Shown: positions 1 through 9,552, numbered from the stretch's first letter. The stretch: 64,000 nucleotides of DNA from Massilia sp. CFBP 13721 (GCF_014842025.1 NZ_JACYUY010000004.1:186001-250000); one strand, 5' to 3'. The notes: generated by a model not told the origin, from the sequence alone. A program made the numbers and translations.

Positions 1-1
1 G

Positions 2-499
2 CTGACGCTGTCCCGCCTCGAAGCCAATCCCGAACTGCCCAAGCGCGAGCCGGTCGACCTGCCGGAACTGGTCGACGCCATCGCCTCCGACGTGCGCTTC
101 GAGGCCGGTCCCGATGGCCCGGCGATCGAGGTCGAGATCACAGGAGAGGTGCAAGTGCATGGCGCCCCCGACCTGCTGTGGAGCGCGATCGAAAACGTGG
201 TGCGCAACGCCGTCAAGCATGGCGGCGCCGGCGGCGTGGTCACGATCGCGCTGCGCGCCGACGCGCGTTGCGCCTACATCGATGTGCTCGACCGCGGCCC
301 CGGCATCGCACCCGCCGACCTGCCGACGATCTTCCAGCCCTTTTCGCGTTCCGAGACAGCAGCCACCAATGTCGACGGCCATGGCCTCGGCCTGGCGATT
401 GCCGCGCGCGTCGTGCATGCGCATGGCGGGACGATCCGGGCCATGAACCGCGAGGGCGGCGGACTGCGGGTAGCGATCGTGCTGCCGCTTCCGGGCTAG
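2..499 (+). CDS. Sensor histidine kinase, C-terminal part (5' end outside window)
   Basis: Only the last ~165 residues are present; the frame is open from base 2 and runs into TAG at 497-499. The visible part starts in the helix after the phospho-acceptor domain (LTLSRLEAN) and continues through a complete HATPase_c fold: N box ENVVRNAVKHG, G1 box DRGPGIAP, F box FQPF and G2 box GHGLGLAIA. It is therefore the ATP-binding half of a two-component membrane sensor kinase, of the OmpR-partner (CpxA/EnvZ-like) type by its box spacing. The input domain and the cognate regulator lie outside the window, so the stimulus is unknown. Its stop shares the bases CTAG with the stop of the convergent comEC gene. 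Confidence 0.9.
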   Translation: MTLSRLEANPELPKREPVDLPELVDAIASDVRFEAGPDGPAIEVEITGEVQVHGAPDLLWSAIENVVRNAVKHGGAGGVVTIALRADARCAYIDVLDRGPGIAPADLPTIFQPFSRSETAATNVDGHGLGLAIAARVVHAHGGTIRAMNREGGGLRVAIVLPLPG

Positions 500-2838
500 C
501 GGTCGTACCAATAGCGCGGATGGTCGCGGCGGTATTCGCCGGTGGCGATGTCGGTACTGAACTCAAAGGTGATCGCCCCCGACTCATCGGTGCGCAGCCG
601 TTCGATGGCAAGCGCGCCGTAGCGCTCGAATACCTCTTTTTTCGGGTGTTTGTAACGATTCCTGTGCCCGACCTGGAACACGCTGATCGACGGCTTCACC
701 GCGGCGAGAAAGGCCGGCGTGGACGAGGTGCCGCTGCCGTGATGGGGCGCGAGCAGCACGTCGGCGCGCAGCAGGTCCGGGTCGCTGGCCACCAGCGCCG
801 CTTCCTGCGCAGCTTCGATGTCGGCGGCCAGCAGGATCGCCCTGCCCCCCGCGGAGATACGCAAGGTGCAGCTGCGCGCGTTTGCCTTCAGGCCGCTGTC
901 CGCGTAGCTGGCCGCGGTCGGCTGCAGCATCTCGAACACGACGCCATCCCACTCCCAGCGCTGGCCGGCCACGCACTGGCGATGCGCCCTGGTCGCTGCG
1001 ACCACGCGGTGGCCCGGTCCCAGCGAACTCTTCACGCTGTCGATGGCCAGCGCGTCGAGCAGGGTCAGTGCGCCGCCGACGTGATCGAGGTCGCTGTGCG
1101 AGACGACCAGGGTGTCGAGGCGGCGGATGCCGCGTGCGCGCAGGTAGGGCAGGATCACGCGGCTGCCGGCGTCCTGGCCGGGCGCATATTGCGGGCCGGC
1201 GTCGTAGAGCAGGCGGTGCCGCGCCGTTTCGACCAGCAACGCCATGCCCTGGCCGACGTCGAAGGCGGTGACGGTGAAGCGGCCCGGCGGCGGGGACGCC
1301 GGCTGCAGCAGGAACAGCGGCAGCCAGGCCGCCGCGCCGGTCCAGCGCTGCGGCCAGCCGCGCGGCGCCAGCATCCAGGCGGTGCCGAGCAGCGCCAGTG
1401 TAAATAGCGGGGGCGGCGGCGCCGGTGCGCTCCAGACAGCGAGCGGCAGCGCCGCCAGCCACCCCAGCGCGAGCGCCAGCCATTCCAGCGCGAGATGCGC
1501 GCACCACAGCACCGGCGCGGCCAGCGGCGCCGGCAGCAGGCTGCCGACGAGCGCCAGCGGCGTGACGACGAAACTCACGACGGGAATCGCGACCGCATTG
1601 GCCAGCGGGCCGACCAGCGAGACCTGGGAAAACAGTAGCAGCGTCAAGGGCACCAGCCCGAGCGTCACCGCGTACTGCGTGCGCGCGGCCAGCGCCAGCG
1701 TCGCGCGCCAGCCGCTTGCGGTGCTGCTGCGGCCCAGGCCCGCATACAGGATCACGCCCACTGCGCCGAATGACAGCCAGAAGCCCGGCCACAGCACCGC
1801 CCAGGGATCGATCAGCACGACCAGCCCGAGCGCCAGGCACAGGATGTGCGACACGCTGGTGAGCCGCCCCAGCCACAGCGCGGCCGCCACCACCGCCAGC
1901 ATGTACAAGGTACGCTGAGCCGGCACGCCGAAGCCGGCCAGCAGCACGTACAAGAGCGCAGCCAGCGCGCCGCCGAGCGCGGCTACCTTTTGCGCAGGCA
2001 GCAGCAACGGCAGCTGGGCGCCGGTGAAAAACGAGCGGCGCCACAGCCAGGACAGCGCCAGCGCCGCCAGTCCGGCCACCATCGTGATGTGCAGGCCTGA
2101 GATGGCGACCAGGTGGCTCACGCCGGTGCGGTTGAACACGTCCCAATCCGGCTGCTCGATGCCGCGCTGGTCGCCAACCACCAGCGCCACGATCACGCCG
2201 GCATACGGTTCGTCGCCGAGGGCCTGCTGGATGCGTGTGCGCAGGACGTCGCGGCTGCGTTCGACGAGGTGGCCGGGCGTGACGACGAAATCGTCGAGCC
2301 GGCGATTGCTGTTTGCTGTGCGCACGTAGCCGGTGGCGCGGATGCCCTGCCCCAGCAGCCAGGCTTCGTAATCGAAACCGTGCGGGTTGGCGTTGCCGTG
2401 CGGGCGCTGCAGGCGCAACGTCAGGCGCCAGCGTTCGCCGGGCCGCAAACGCAGGCGCTCGCCCTCGGCGCGGTACCAGGACAGGGCCAGCGTCGGCGGC
2501 ACCTGCGCCTCTTCGGTCAGCACGTTCTCGACCCTGAACTGGAAGCGCACGCCCTGGCCAAAGTCGTGCGGCAGCTTGGCGACGGTGCCGATGACGTCGA
2601 TGTCGCGGCCTTCGTCGGCTTTGGCGAGTTCAGGCGCGAGCGCCAGCTGGGCGATGAAGGCGGCCCAGGCGAAACCGGCCAAGGCGCCGGCGAGTGCGGC
2701 GCGCAGCGGGCCGCGCAGAGCCAGTAGCAGGGCGACGGCCGCCAGCAGGAAGGCGCCGATGTGCCAGCCGGCGGGAAGCGCGGCGCGCGTTTGCAGGAAG
2801 GCGGCGCCGGCGACGAAGCCGAGGATGAGGGAGCGCAT
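496..2838 (-). CDS. comEC: ComEC/Rec2-type DNA uptake channel protein
   Basis: A 780-residue inner-membrane protein of the ComEC/Rec2 family, which in naturally competent bacteria carries single-stranded transforming DNA across the cytoplasmic membrane. The N-terminus holds several hydrophobic helices and a soluble OB-like segment (around residues 60-170). The central competence domain starts near VGDQRGIEQPDWDVFNRTG and includes the conserved HLVAISGLHI stretch. The C-terminal ~270 residues form a metallo-beta-lactamase-like domain with the metal motif SHSDLDHVGG and a later HHGSGTSS. The length is normal for the family (750-850). It is monocistronic here, with a converging kinase gene downstream and the T6SS module upstream on the same strand. 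Whether the strain is competent cannot be judged. Confidence 0.93.
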   Translation of the reverse strand: MRSLILGFVAGAAFLQTRAALPAGWHIGAFLLAAVALLLALRGPLRAALAGALAGFAWAAFIAQLALAPELAKADEGRDIDVIGTVAKLPHDFGQGVRFQFRVENVLTEEAQVPPTLALSWYRAEGERLRLRPGERWRLTLRLQRPHGNANPHGFDYEAWLLGQGIRATGYVRTANSNRRLDDFVVTPGHLVERSRDVLRTRIQQALGDEPYAGVIVALVVGDQRGIEQPDWDVFNRTGVSHLVAISGLHITMVAGLAALALSWLWRRSFFTGAQLPLLLPAQKVAALGGALAALLYVLLAGFGVPAQRTLYMLAVVAAALWLGRLTSVSHILCLALGLVVLIDPWAVLWPGFWLSFGAVGVILYAGLGRSSTASGWRATLALAARTQYAVTLGLVPLTLLLFSQVSLVGPLANAVAIPVVSFVVTPLALVGSLLPAPLAAPVLWCAHLALEWLALALGWLAALPLAVWSAPAPPPPLFTLALLGTAWMLAPRGWPQRWTGAAAWLPLFLLQPASPPPGRFTVTAFDVGQGMALLVETARHRLLYDAGPQYAPGQDAGSRVILPYLRARGIRRLDTLVVSHSDLDHVGGALTLLDALAIDSVKSSLGPGHRVVAATRAHRQCVAGQRWEWDGVVFEMLQPTAASYADSGLKANARSCTLRISAGGRAILLAADIEAAQEAALVASDPDLLRADVLLAPHHGSGTSSTPAFLAAVKPSISVFQVGHRNRYKHPKKEVFERYGALAIERLRTDESGAITFEFSTDIATGEYRRDHPRYWYDR

Positions 2839-2867
2839 CGTGGGCAGCCGCGCGAACGGCGGAAAGT

Positions 2868-3083
2868 TCAGGCCGCGGGTGGGCGGGACGGCTTGGCCAC
2901 TACGCCGGCAGGCGGTGCGGGCTGTTTGCCGTTTGCCGGGTTAAGCGTGTGGAATCGGATGCTGGACGTGATCTTGTCCCAGAGCGCCATGGCGGCGTCT
3001 TCCGACAGCGATGTGGAAACCGGTTCATTGTCGCCCTTGCCGGTGCTCATCTGGAAAACGACGTGGGGAACGAGCACGATCAT
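2868..3083 (-). pseudogene. Remnant of a second Tli4-like immunity gene, possibly still translated (71 codons)
   Basis: The 71 codons begin with an ATG that overlaps the stop of the upstream tli4-like gene in an ATGA arrangement (3080-3083). Residues 3-42 (VLVPHVVFQMSTGKGDNEP, then SLSEDAAMALWDKITSSIR) match residues ~316-356 of the upstream immunity protein (VLVPHFVFKMTTGEGDTGP, SLSQDAAMALWDKISSSIR). The tail is different and proline-rich. Everything that should precede this part is missing, so it looks like the 3' end of a tandem immunity gene left after a deletion. The overlap could allow reinitiation, so a small product is possible. It has no signal peptide and could not by itself be a complete immunity protein. 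Confidence 0.7.
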
Positions 3084-4810
3084 GCCGATTCCCCCGTGTC
3101 GCTGCCGCCTGCCTGATGCGGCGCATCGGCCAGCCGCACCAGACGCCACGCCCCACGGCGTTCGATCGACCTGGCAGCGTTGGCCGAACGTCCAAAGGCG
3201 CTGGGGGGCACGGCGAAGGTGGCCGACGGCAGCAAGCTGCCGCGCGCGAACCAGCGCGTGCCATCCAGCGCACGCGGATCTTCGCAATGCCACCAGCCGC
3301 TGGCCGGGCACGGGATGCCGGTGGCGGCAAAGCCGCCGACCGCTACGCCCTGCTGTTCCATGACGCTGGGACCAAGCCCCGCCGTCGTGATGCTGGCAGG
3401 CGCCGCCGGCGTAGCCTGGGCCAGCGGCAGCGGCGACGGCACACGCTTGCGGTTGCGCTTGTCGACCAGCTTCCACGAGGTTTGCGTCTTCGATTCGTAA
3501 CTCGGCTGCATGCCGCGCAGCTTTTCCCACAAAGTCTGTGGCGGCAACAGCAAGGCTTGCGGCATGCGCTCGCCCTTCTTGATGTACTGGCGCTGGCCAC
3601 CCAACACGCCGACGCCGTTGCCACCGGCGCTACACGACCACCAGCCACTTTCGGGGCAGCGGTCGCCGGCCCAGGCGTAGGTGCCGAGCGGCGTTGGCGG
3701 GACGACGGCCGCGGCGGGCGCGCGCGGCTGCGTGGGCCGTAAGCGAATGCTGGACGATATCTTGTCCCATAGTGCCATGGCGGCGTCTTGTGACAAGGAC
3801 GAAGGAACGGGGCCGGTGTCACCTTCGCCGGTGGTCATTTTAAAAACAAAGTGCGGAACGAGCACGTTGTCTTCCGTTCCATCGACCTCCCACCAAAAGG
3901 AATAAACGATAGCGTCATTTAACTCGGCGACACGCTTGACCAACTCATCGCCAATGAGGCCACCTATTGTTCGCCGTGCTGCGCGCAGATTCGAGATACG
4001 CCACCGGTCGGTTAGTGGCAAGGTTGACTGCGTATTCGCCCCCCTTTCAAGCAAACTTTGCTTGTCGGGCTTGTTCCCGGCGGCCAGAATGATGAGGAAC
4101 TCGATGTCCGGGTGACTCGGCAATTGAGCGGACATCATCACTTGCTCGCCTTGGTCGGCCGCCAGCGGATCGCGAAACCAGGCTCGGTCGATGCAAAAGC
4201 CCGGCTCCGTCGGAATCTGGTTGTGAGGGTTCGGCACCAACTTGGCGACTAGCCTGGGCAGATTCTCGATCTGACCAGGGTCGTAATCGTTCGCTACTAG
4301 AGCAAAACTCATGCCCTGGCCATGCAGCAAGGCTTCAATTGCGACACCTTCATAGCGGTAGCGTTCCAATTCAAGTCCCCTCGCTTGGGTGCCTTCCATT
4401 ACCGTTCTGCTGTGGACGAATATCTTGCCGATGACACCGTTGTCCGTTTTTACTTCAGTCGCTGACTCGACATTCCTGTTTCCGCCAAGCCGGTCCGGAG
4501 CGGCTCGCAACTGCGCCTCGCGCTGTGCGAGACGGGCTCGAAAATCGGCTTCCGACTCGTCGGACGACGAGATGTCGAAGCCGTCGATACGCGGCCCGCG
4601 CAGCTCAAGGCGCGTCTCGTCGGGCATGTCGATGAGGAACCTGCCGATGCATACCGTCTTCATCTTCTGGGTCATGCGCGCCACCTTGTCATTGTCCCGT
4701 TGCGCCGCAGCGCGCTGTTTCACTTCGCTGGCAGCCCAGGCGGCCGTCAATCCGGCAACGAGGACGCCGGCCAGCAGCAGTGCCGGCCCTTGCCGCCACC
4801 AGGGCTTCAC
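3080..4810 (-). CDS. Tli4-like T6SS lipase immunity protein with two C-terminal CPxSGWW repeats
   Basis: A 576-residue protein with a GTG start (4808-4810) that overlaps the stop of the lipase gene as GTGA, so translation is probably coupled. Residues 1-27 are a hydrophobic signal or anchor, which places it in the periplasm, where lipase effectors act. Residues ~50-360 (CIGRFLIDMPDETRLEL onward) resemble the Tli4 family, the periplasmic inhibitors of Tle4-type phospholipases. The C-terminal extension holds two related units, CPESGWW at 385-391 and CPASGWW at 501-507, each followed by a GxR/GTR..G..LP segment and a W(K/R)LV ending. The effector-immunity role is inferred from family resemblance and from the order vgrG-lipase-this gene. 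Stretches with lower GC than the neighbours (about 3830-4500) fit horizontal gain. Confidence 0.78.
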   Translation of the reverse strand: MKPWWRQGPALLLAGVLVAGLTAAWAASEVKQRAAAQRDNDKVARMTQKMKTVCIGRFLIDMPDETRLELRGPRIDGFDISSSDESEADFRARLAQREAQLRAAPDRLGGNRNVESATEVKTDNGVIGKIFVHSRTVMEGTQARGLELERYRYEGVAIEALLHGQGMSFALVANDYDPGQIENLPRLVAKLVPNPHNQIPTEPGFCIDRAWFRDPLAADQGEQVMMSAQLPSHPDIEFLIILAAGNKPDKQSLLERGANTQSTLPLTDRWRISNLRAARRTIGGLIGDELVKRVAELNDAIVYSFWWEVDGTEDNVLVPHFVFKMTTGEGDTGPVPSSLSQDAAMALWDKISSSIRLRPTQPRAPAAAVVPPTPLGTYAWAGDRCPESGWWSCSAGGNGVGVLGGQRQYIKKGERMPQALLLPPQTLWEKLRGMQPSYESKTQTSWKLVDKRNRKRVPSPLPLAQATPAAPASITTAGLGPSVMEQQGVAVGGFAATGIPCPASGWWHCEDPRALDGTRWFARGSLLPSATFAVPPSAFGRSANAARSIERRGAWRLVRLADAPHQAGGSDTGESA

Positions 4811-6543
4811 GGCATCTCCTGGACGATCTTCACCACCAGACGCAGCGTCAGCATGAGCATGTCGGGGTGCTTGTACGATCCCTGATGGTCGTAGCCCTGG
4901 GTCGCGAACACTTGCCTGACCTTGCCCCGCGGCCCCGTGCCCGACTGCTGCGGCACCGTGCCGTCGCCGCGCGCGTCCTGCTGCTCAAGCGCGAACAGCA
5001 GCTCGCTCTTGCCTTCCAGGCGCACGCGCCGCTGGCCCAGCGCCGTGTGGTTGAGGAAGCTGGCTGCACCAACATTCGCTGCGGTGACGGCGGTCGCCGC
5101 ACCCGCCTGCTGCCAGGCGAGCCAGCGCACTTGGCCGTACGCGCGCTTATGCTGGTCGTCGCCGTAGAAGGCATATGTATTTGGATGGTAATAGTCGCCC
5201 AGAGAGCGGTGAAATCGCTCGGCAGTCTCAATTGCTTCCTTGATCGATTTTTCGACTCCACCCGGTTTTTTCTTGTATTTGCCGGCGGGATCAGCCAGCG
5301 CCGGGTTGATCAGCCGATACCAGGAATTTATGTCGCGGTACAGGTCGTATGGGTTCGACGCCCTGCCGCCGGGAAGATGCAGGCAATCGCGCGCTGTCGG
5401 GCCATGGCCCGCGACGTTCGTGTGCCCGCCACTGCTTGCGGGCGGGGTCGCGACGCCCGTCATGACACGCACATGCAGCCACGGTCCTGGATACAGGTGG
5501 TTCGGCAGCAATTCGAGCGCGCCCGGCGAGGTCGCCAGCACGGGCGTCGTTTTCTCCGTCGTCTCGCCCAGGATCACCGCCAGTTTGGACGCGGCAATGT
5601 TATCGACCGGGCCATTGTCCGGACTCTCGCTTTCCGTGCCGCAGGCCAGGCGGCGGTAAGCGGCCGGCGCCCCGAGCGCCGGCATGACGCCGTGGATGAC
5701 GCCGGCGATCTTGTCCGGAATGCGCTTGGCGCAGGCGCGCGCGACCAGGCCGCCCATCGAGTGCGTGATCAGGATTACCTTGTCGCAGCGGCGTTTCGAC
5801 TTGGTCCAGAAGGCGATGATCTCAAGAATGCGCTGCTCCAGCCGGCGCGACGACAGTTCGCAATCCTCGAGCCAGTTGTAGCCGACGGCATATACTGGAA
5901 AATTGTGTAGCGCATGCTTGTTGAGATGGGCCAGCGTCAGCGGCTCGAATTCGCGCACGCCCCATTTCGCCGGCGCGCACGCCATCACATCCTGCCAGTG
6001 CTTGCGGGGCACCTTGCCGTTACCCTTGTAGTCCGGTTCGAAGGTATGGTTCAGGCGAATCTCCAGAGCGTCGAGCAGGGCGCCGTAGGAATCGGCATGG
6101 ACTTCGCCCCAGCCGCGCGCGCGCGCTTCCGCCGCCGACAGGACATTGCCGTAAGCGGCATTTTGCAACATGACGGCGCCGCCATCGTCGACTTCCAGCG
6201 TCGGGCCGTCGAACAGCTGCTGGCGGTCTGCTGCCGACACACCCTTCCATTGATCCGAAGCGCTCATCCCTTCTTTTATGCCATTCGGCGGACGCCACAC
6301 CGGCGTCCCCGGCGCCACCTTCGTGTTCCTCTCGTTGACCCCACCATCCGTCCGCGGCTTGCGCTTCGCCCGCAAATTCGTCCCCATGATCCCGGGCACG
6401 ACAATCACCGGCACCACACGGTCGGTCGGCACCAGCGCCAGCCCCATGATCTTGTAATCGGTCGACGAGGTATAGGAATCGATCGCCCAGCCGCCGCCGG
6501 GCAAGGGGGATGGAGGCGGTAGTGGCCTGGTCGGTTCGCTCAT
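4807..6543 (-). CDS. T6SS lipase effector, alpha/beta hydrolase (Tle4-like)
   Basis: A 578-residue protein with no signal peptide. It has an alpha/beta-hydrolase/lipase fold: VIVVPGIMGTNL near residues 46-57 (oxyanion region), the nucleophile elbow THSMGG around 260-265 (Ser262; the usual first Gly is Thr) and a late GDGTVP at ~526, followed by a likely catalytic His near 553. It lies 18 bp after vgrG and overlaps the immunity gene, so it reads as VgrG cargo: a phospholipase delivered to the periplasm of rival cells. The assignment to the Tle4 class rests on the Tli4-like partner; other PGAP1- or LCAT-like lipase families are possible. There is no PAAR or MIX motif that I can see, so loading is probably through VgrG. 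Confidence 0.78.
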   Translation of the reverse strand: MSEPTRPLPPPSPLPGGGWAIDSYTSSTDYKIMGLALVPTDRVVPVIVVPGIMGTNLRAKRKPRTDGGVNERNTKVAPGTPVWRPPNGIKEGMSASDQWKGVSAADRQQLFDGPTLEVDDGGAVMLQNAAYGNVLSAAEARARGWGEVHADSYGALLDALEIRLNHTFEPDYKGNGKVPRKHWQDVMACAPAKWGVREFEPLTLAHLNKHALHNFPVYAVGYNWLEDCELSSRRLEQRILEIIAFWTKSKRRCDKVILITHSMGGLVARACAKRIPDKIAGVIHGVMPALGAPAAYRRLACGTESESPDNGPVDNIAASKLAVILGETTEKTTPVLATSPGALELLPNHLYPGPWLHVRVMTGVATPPASSGGHTNVAGHGPTARDCLHLPGGRASNPYDLYRDINSWYRLINPALADPAGKYKKKPGGVEKSIKEAIETAERFHRSLGDYYHPNTYAFYGDDQHKRAYGQVRWLAWQQAGAATAVTAANVGAASFLNHTALGQRRVRLEGKSELLFALEQQDARGDGTVPQQSGTGPRGKVRQVFATQGYDHQGSYKHPDMLMLTLRLVVKIVQEMP

Positions 6544-6561
6544 GGGAGATTCGGGGTGGGT

Positions 6562-9378
6562 TCAGGGAAGCAGTTCGAAACGGACCGGCCCGAGGGCGGC
6601 GGTCATGACCAGTTGCGTGCGCCCGGCTTCGTCGCTGATGCCGCTGACGGTGCTGCCGTCCTCGAGGTGGGCGATGTAGCGCTGGTGCGCGATCGGGTCG
6701 AGGGTCTGCCGGTGGCGCAGGACGACGCGCTCGTCGGCGCGGATGGCCGAACTTTTGAAGTCGAGCGGCGAAGGGACGCCGCCGCCGGGGCCGCCGTGGA
6801 CGATGGCGCCCGCCTGCACCACGTGGCGGCCGCTGCTTTGCTGGGCGATCGCGCCATCCGCCCATTCCGTTTGCGCGCCCTTCGAGACGATCCGCACCAG
6901 CGGCGCCTCGATGTAGATGGCTTCCGAGGAGACCAGGCTGATGCGTTTGGACGACATGATGTCGATGCCGCCCTCGTGCGCCTCGAGGGTGACGTTGCCG
7001 CGCGCCGCGACCAGCTTGATGCCGAGCGCATGGGCAAAGGCGCGGATGCCGCGCCCGGCACGCACGAAGACGTTGCGGCCAGCCGTGACGCCGGCGTCGG
7101 CGCCGCTGACCACGTCGACCTTCTTTTCCGACCCGAGCGCCACGTTGTCCTGGCTGGCCAGCACCATGCCGGCCGGCGCGGTGACGGCGACGATCGGCGC
7201 GGCGCCGGTGCTGGCGTCGGCGCCCGGTGCGGCGCCTGGTGCCGTATTAGTGCCGTCTTCCCAGCGCTTGAGTTTCTCGGCCAGTTCGGCCAGCTTGCCG
7301 CTGCTTTCCTCGTCGCCGGCATGCTGCTCGGCGAGCTTGGCCAGCTCGTCGACCACGCTTTGCATCACTTCGGTCAGCCCGATCAAGCCGCTGCGCGCCA
7401 GCTGGCGGCCGGCGTCGCCCTCGGTGGATTCGGACGCGCATTCATCCGATGCTGCGCTGACCAGCACGCCCTTGCGGCCGCGGATGGCGACCGCCTGCTC
7501 GCTGCGCAGTTCGGCGCCTTCGCCGCGCGGCGCGCCTTCTCCGTTGGCGCGCGGACGCGCCAGCCAGCCGAGGTTCAGTTCCGAGGCCGCATGGTCGCTC
7601 GCCAGCTGCGCGCTGATCTGGCCGCCCGTGTCGTCGAAGCGCAGCTGGTTGCCGCGCCGGCCGCGGATTTCGCGGCTGCGCAGGCCGGCCAGGTAGCGGT
7701 TACCGGGCAGCGCACCCTCCGCGCTCAGGCTGGGGGGCGCGGCGCGGCCGTTGAAGAGCTGGGCCAGCACGATCGGCTTGTCCGGATCGCCGCCGAGAAA
7801 GGCGACCAGCACCTCGCTGCCGACGCGCGGCAAGGTCAATGCACCGAGCTGCTGGCCGGCAGGCGCACCATTGCCCGACCAGTTCGAGGCCACGCGCACC
7901 CAGGCCGAATCGAGCGGCGAGCCGGAGGCGCCGGCGCCGTGGGCGTGTTCATGGTCGAAGGTGCGCATGCCGGGAAAGCGGATCTTCACGCGGCCCAGGC
8001 TGTCGCAATGGACTTCCTCGTTGGCGGGACCGACCACGATCGCGCTTTGCAGTTGCGGATGCGGCAGGTCGACGCGCGGATCGAAGGCGGGAACCACCGG
8101 CACGCCGCGGCGCACCGCCGTGAAACGCACCTGCACCGGGGCGCTGCCGCGCGGCGTGCTCCAGCCGCTCCTGGCCAGCAGGCGTTCGATGCGCTCGGAC
8201 ATGTCGCCCGGCAGGTTGTTGCGCACGCTCGCCTGCAGTTCGGTGAGCAGGAAGACCCGTTCGTTCTCGGGATGGGTGTCGATCTCGGGATGCCCGGCGA
8301 GCGTGAAGTACTGGCCGGCGCAAAAATCGCGCACCGTGCCTTCGCCATGGAAGCATTTGGCCTCGAAGCCGTAGCGCGCCATGCGCAGCTGGCCCAGGCG
8401 CAGGCTGTCCTCGACGTCGTTGCCGGCATGGGGCGCGTCGACCAGGTAGTCGTCGAGGCTGGCGGCAAGCGCGTTGCCGTGGCTGCCCTGGTCGAAGTCG
8501 GCGCGCGCGCCGCTCGCCATGAAGGCGCTGCCGGCCGGCTGCTTGTAGTCCCAGCTGTGGCGCGAGGCGGCGCCCGGCTGCAGGCTGCGCGCCGCGCTCC
8601 AGGCGCTGATGGTGTCGCGGGCGTCGGTGGCGTCGTCGCGGTGGTAGCGCACGGTGCCGGCGGCATTCGTGGGCAGCCGGGCCGCGTCGGCGAACAGCAC
8701 CAGCGTGTGCGCGGGGATGCGGTCGTGCAGCGGGTCGACGTTGCTGGCGCGGCTGCGGCCGGCGCGCACGCACCACGAGATGCCGCGCCGGCGCAGCAGG
8801 CGCCGTACGAAGGCGGCATCGGATTCGTTGTACTGCATCGTCTGTTCGCGCGCAGGGTAGTGAGCAGAATCGCGGGACAGGTCGAGCAGCGTATCGAGTT
8901 CGTATTCGAAGGCGCCGGCCAGCACCGCGTTCGCGTGGCGCCATTCGTCGAACAGCACCTGCACGATCGCGAGTTCGTTCTGGTTGCGGAAGATGCGGCT
9001 GTTGACGCGCTTTTCCATGATCGCCAGCGCGTCGCGCAGCACCAGCTGGTAAGTGGTGAGGCCGCCGTCGCTGTCGCCGGCACGCGCCTCGACCACGATG
9101 CCGCACACGCTGCGCAAGGCGCCGCGGTCGGTGACGATCTGGAGTTCGGCCGGCAGCGCGATGAACTGCTTCAGCGGCAGCGCCGGGTCGCTCGAGACGC
9201 AGGCGATGCGGTACTCGATGCCGCCGCAGATCGACTCGGTGCCGGTGACTTGTTGCGGCAGCAGGACCTCGCCTTCGAGCCCCTCGGCATGCGCCAGCCG
9301 CAAGCGCAGCGCGCGGTGCGCGGTGCTCAGCGACTGCTCGTGCCGCAGTACCCGCAGGAAGGCACTCGCGCTGTCCAA
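6562..9378 (-). CDS. vgrG: Type VI secretion spike protein VgrG with DUF2345 extension
   Basis: VgrG forms the trimeric spike of the T6SS needle and carries effectors. I chose TTG at 9376-9378 as start: a GGGGGAG ribosome site lies six bases upstream and the product then begins MDSASAFLRVLRHEQSL, as VgrGs of this group do; the frame is open further to 9417. The 938 residues include gp27-like domains (about 1-430; CGIVVEA, NSRIFRNQNE), the gp5 OB-fold (EVHCDSLGRVKIRFPG, then GDPDKPIVLAQLFNG), and a long beta-helical DUF2345 region with a low-complexity hinge (about 700-730). No T6SS structural genes (tss) are in the window, so this is an orphan vgrG island. The lipase and immunity genes follow in the same direction. 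Confidence 0.93.
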   Translation of the reverse strand: MDSASAFLRVLRHEQSLSTAHRALRLRLAHAEGLEGEVLLPQQVTGTESICGGIEYRIACVSSDPALPLKQFIALPAELQIVTDRGALRSVCGIVVEARAGDSDGGLTTYQLVLRDALAIMEKRVNSRIFRNQNELAIVQVLFDEWRHANAVLAGAFEYELDTLLDLSRDSAHYPAREQTMQYNESDAAFVRRLLRRRGISWCVRAGRSRASNVDPLHDRIPAHTLVLFADAARLPTNAAGTVRYHRDDATDARDTISAWSAARSLQPGAASRHSWDYKQPAGSAFMASGARADFDQGSHGNALAASLDDYLVDAPHAGNDVEDSLRLGQLRMARYGFEAKCFHGEGTVRDFCAGQYFTLAGHPEIDTHPENERVFLLTELQASVRNNLPGDMSERIERLLARSGWSTPRGSAPVQVRFTAVRRGVPVVPAFDPRVDLPHPQLQSAIVVGPANEEVHCDSLGRVKIRFPGMRTFDHEHAHGAGASGSPLDSAWVRVASNWSGNGAPAGQQLGALTLPRVGSEVLVAFLGGDPDKPIVLAQLFNGRAAPPSLSAEGALPGNRYLAGLRSREIRGRRGNQLRFDDTGGQISAQLASDHAASELNLGWLARPRANGEGAPRGEGAELRSEQAVAIRGRKGVLVSAASDECASESTEGDAGRQLARSGLIGLTEVMQSVVDELAKLAEQHAGDEESSGKLAELAEKLKRWEDGTNTAPGAAPGADASTGAAPIVAVTAPAGMVLASQDNVALGSEKKVDVVSGADAGVTAGRNVFVRAGRGIRAFAHALGIKLVAARGNVTLEAHEGGIDIMSSKRISLVSSEAIYIEAPLVRIVSKGAQTEWADGAIAQQSSGRHVVQAGAIVHGGPGGGVPSPLDFKSSAIRADERVVLRHRQTLDPIAHQRYIAHLEDGSTVSGISDEAGRTQLVMTAALGPVRFELLP

Positions 9379-9552
9379 TGTCGTCTCCCCCAGGCCGAAA
9401 GAGCCATGGTCCCACAACCCGACATTTCACGGTTGCGCTCGCTCACGAGTTTCGGGCAGGTTGTGGCGAACTTCAGACTGTCCGGACGCTCATCTGTATG
9501 CGCACACAGCCGAGTTCGACCAGCGGAAAAGGTTCCAGGAACGCGTGGATAT

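Noticed and set aside
2..499. Possible complete short kinase starting at 92
   Set aside because: The frame is open to the window edge and lacks the phospho-acceptor domain, so it is a truncated view of a longer gene.
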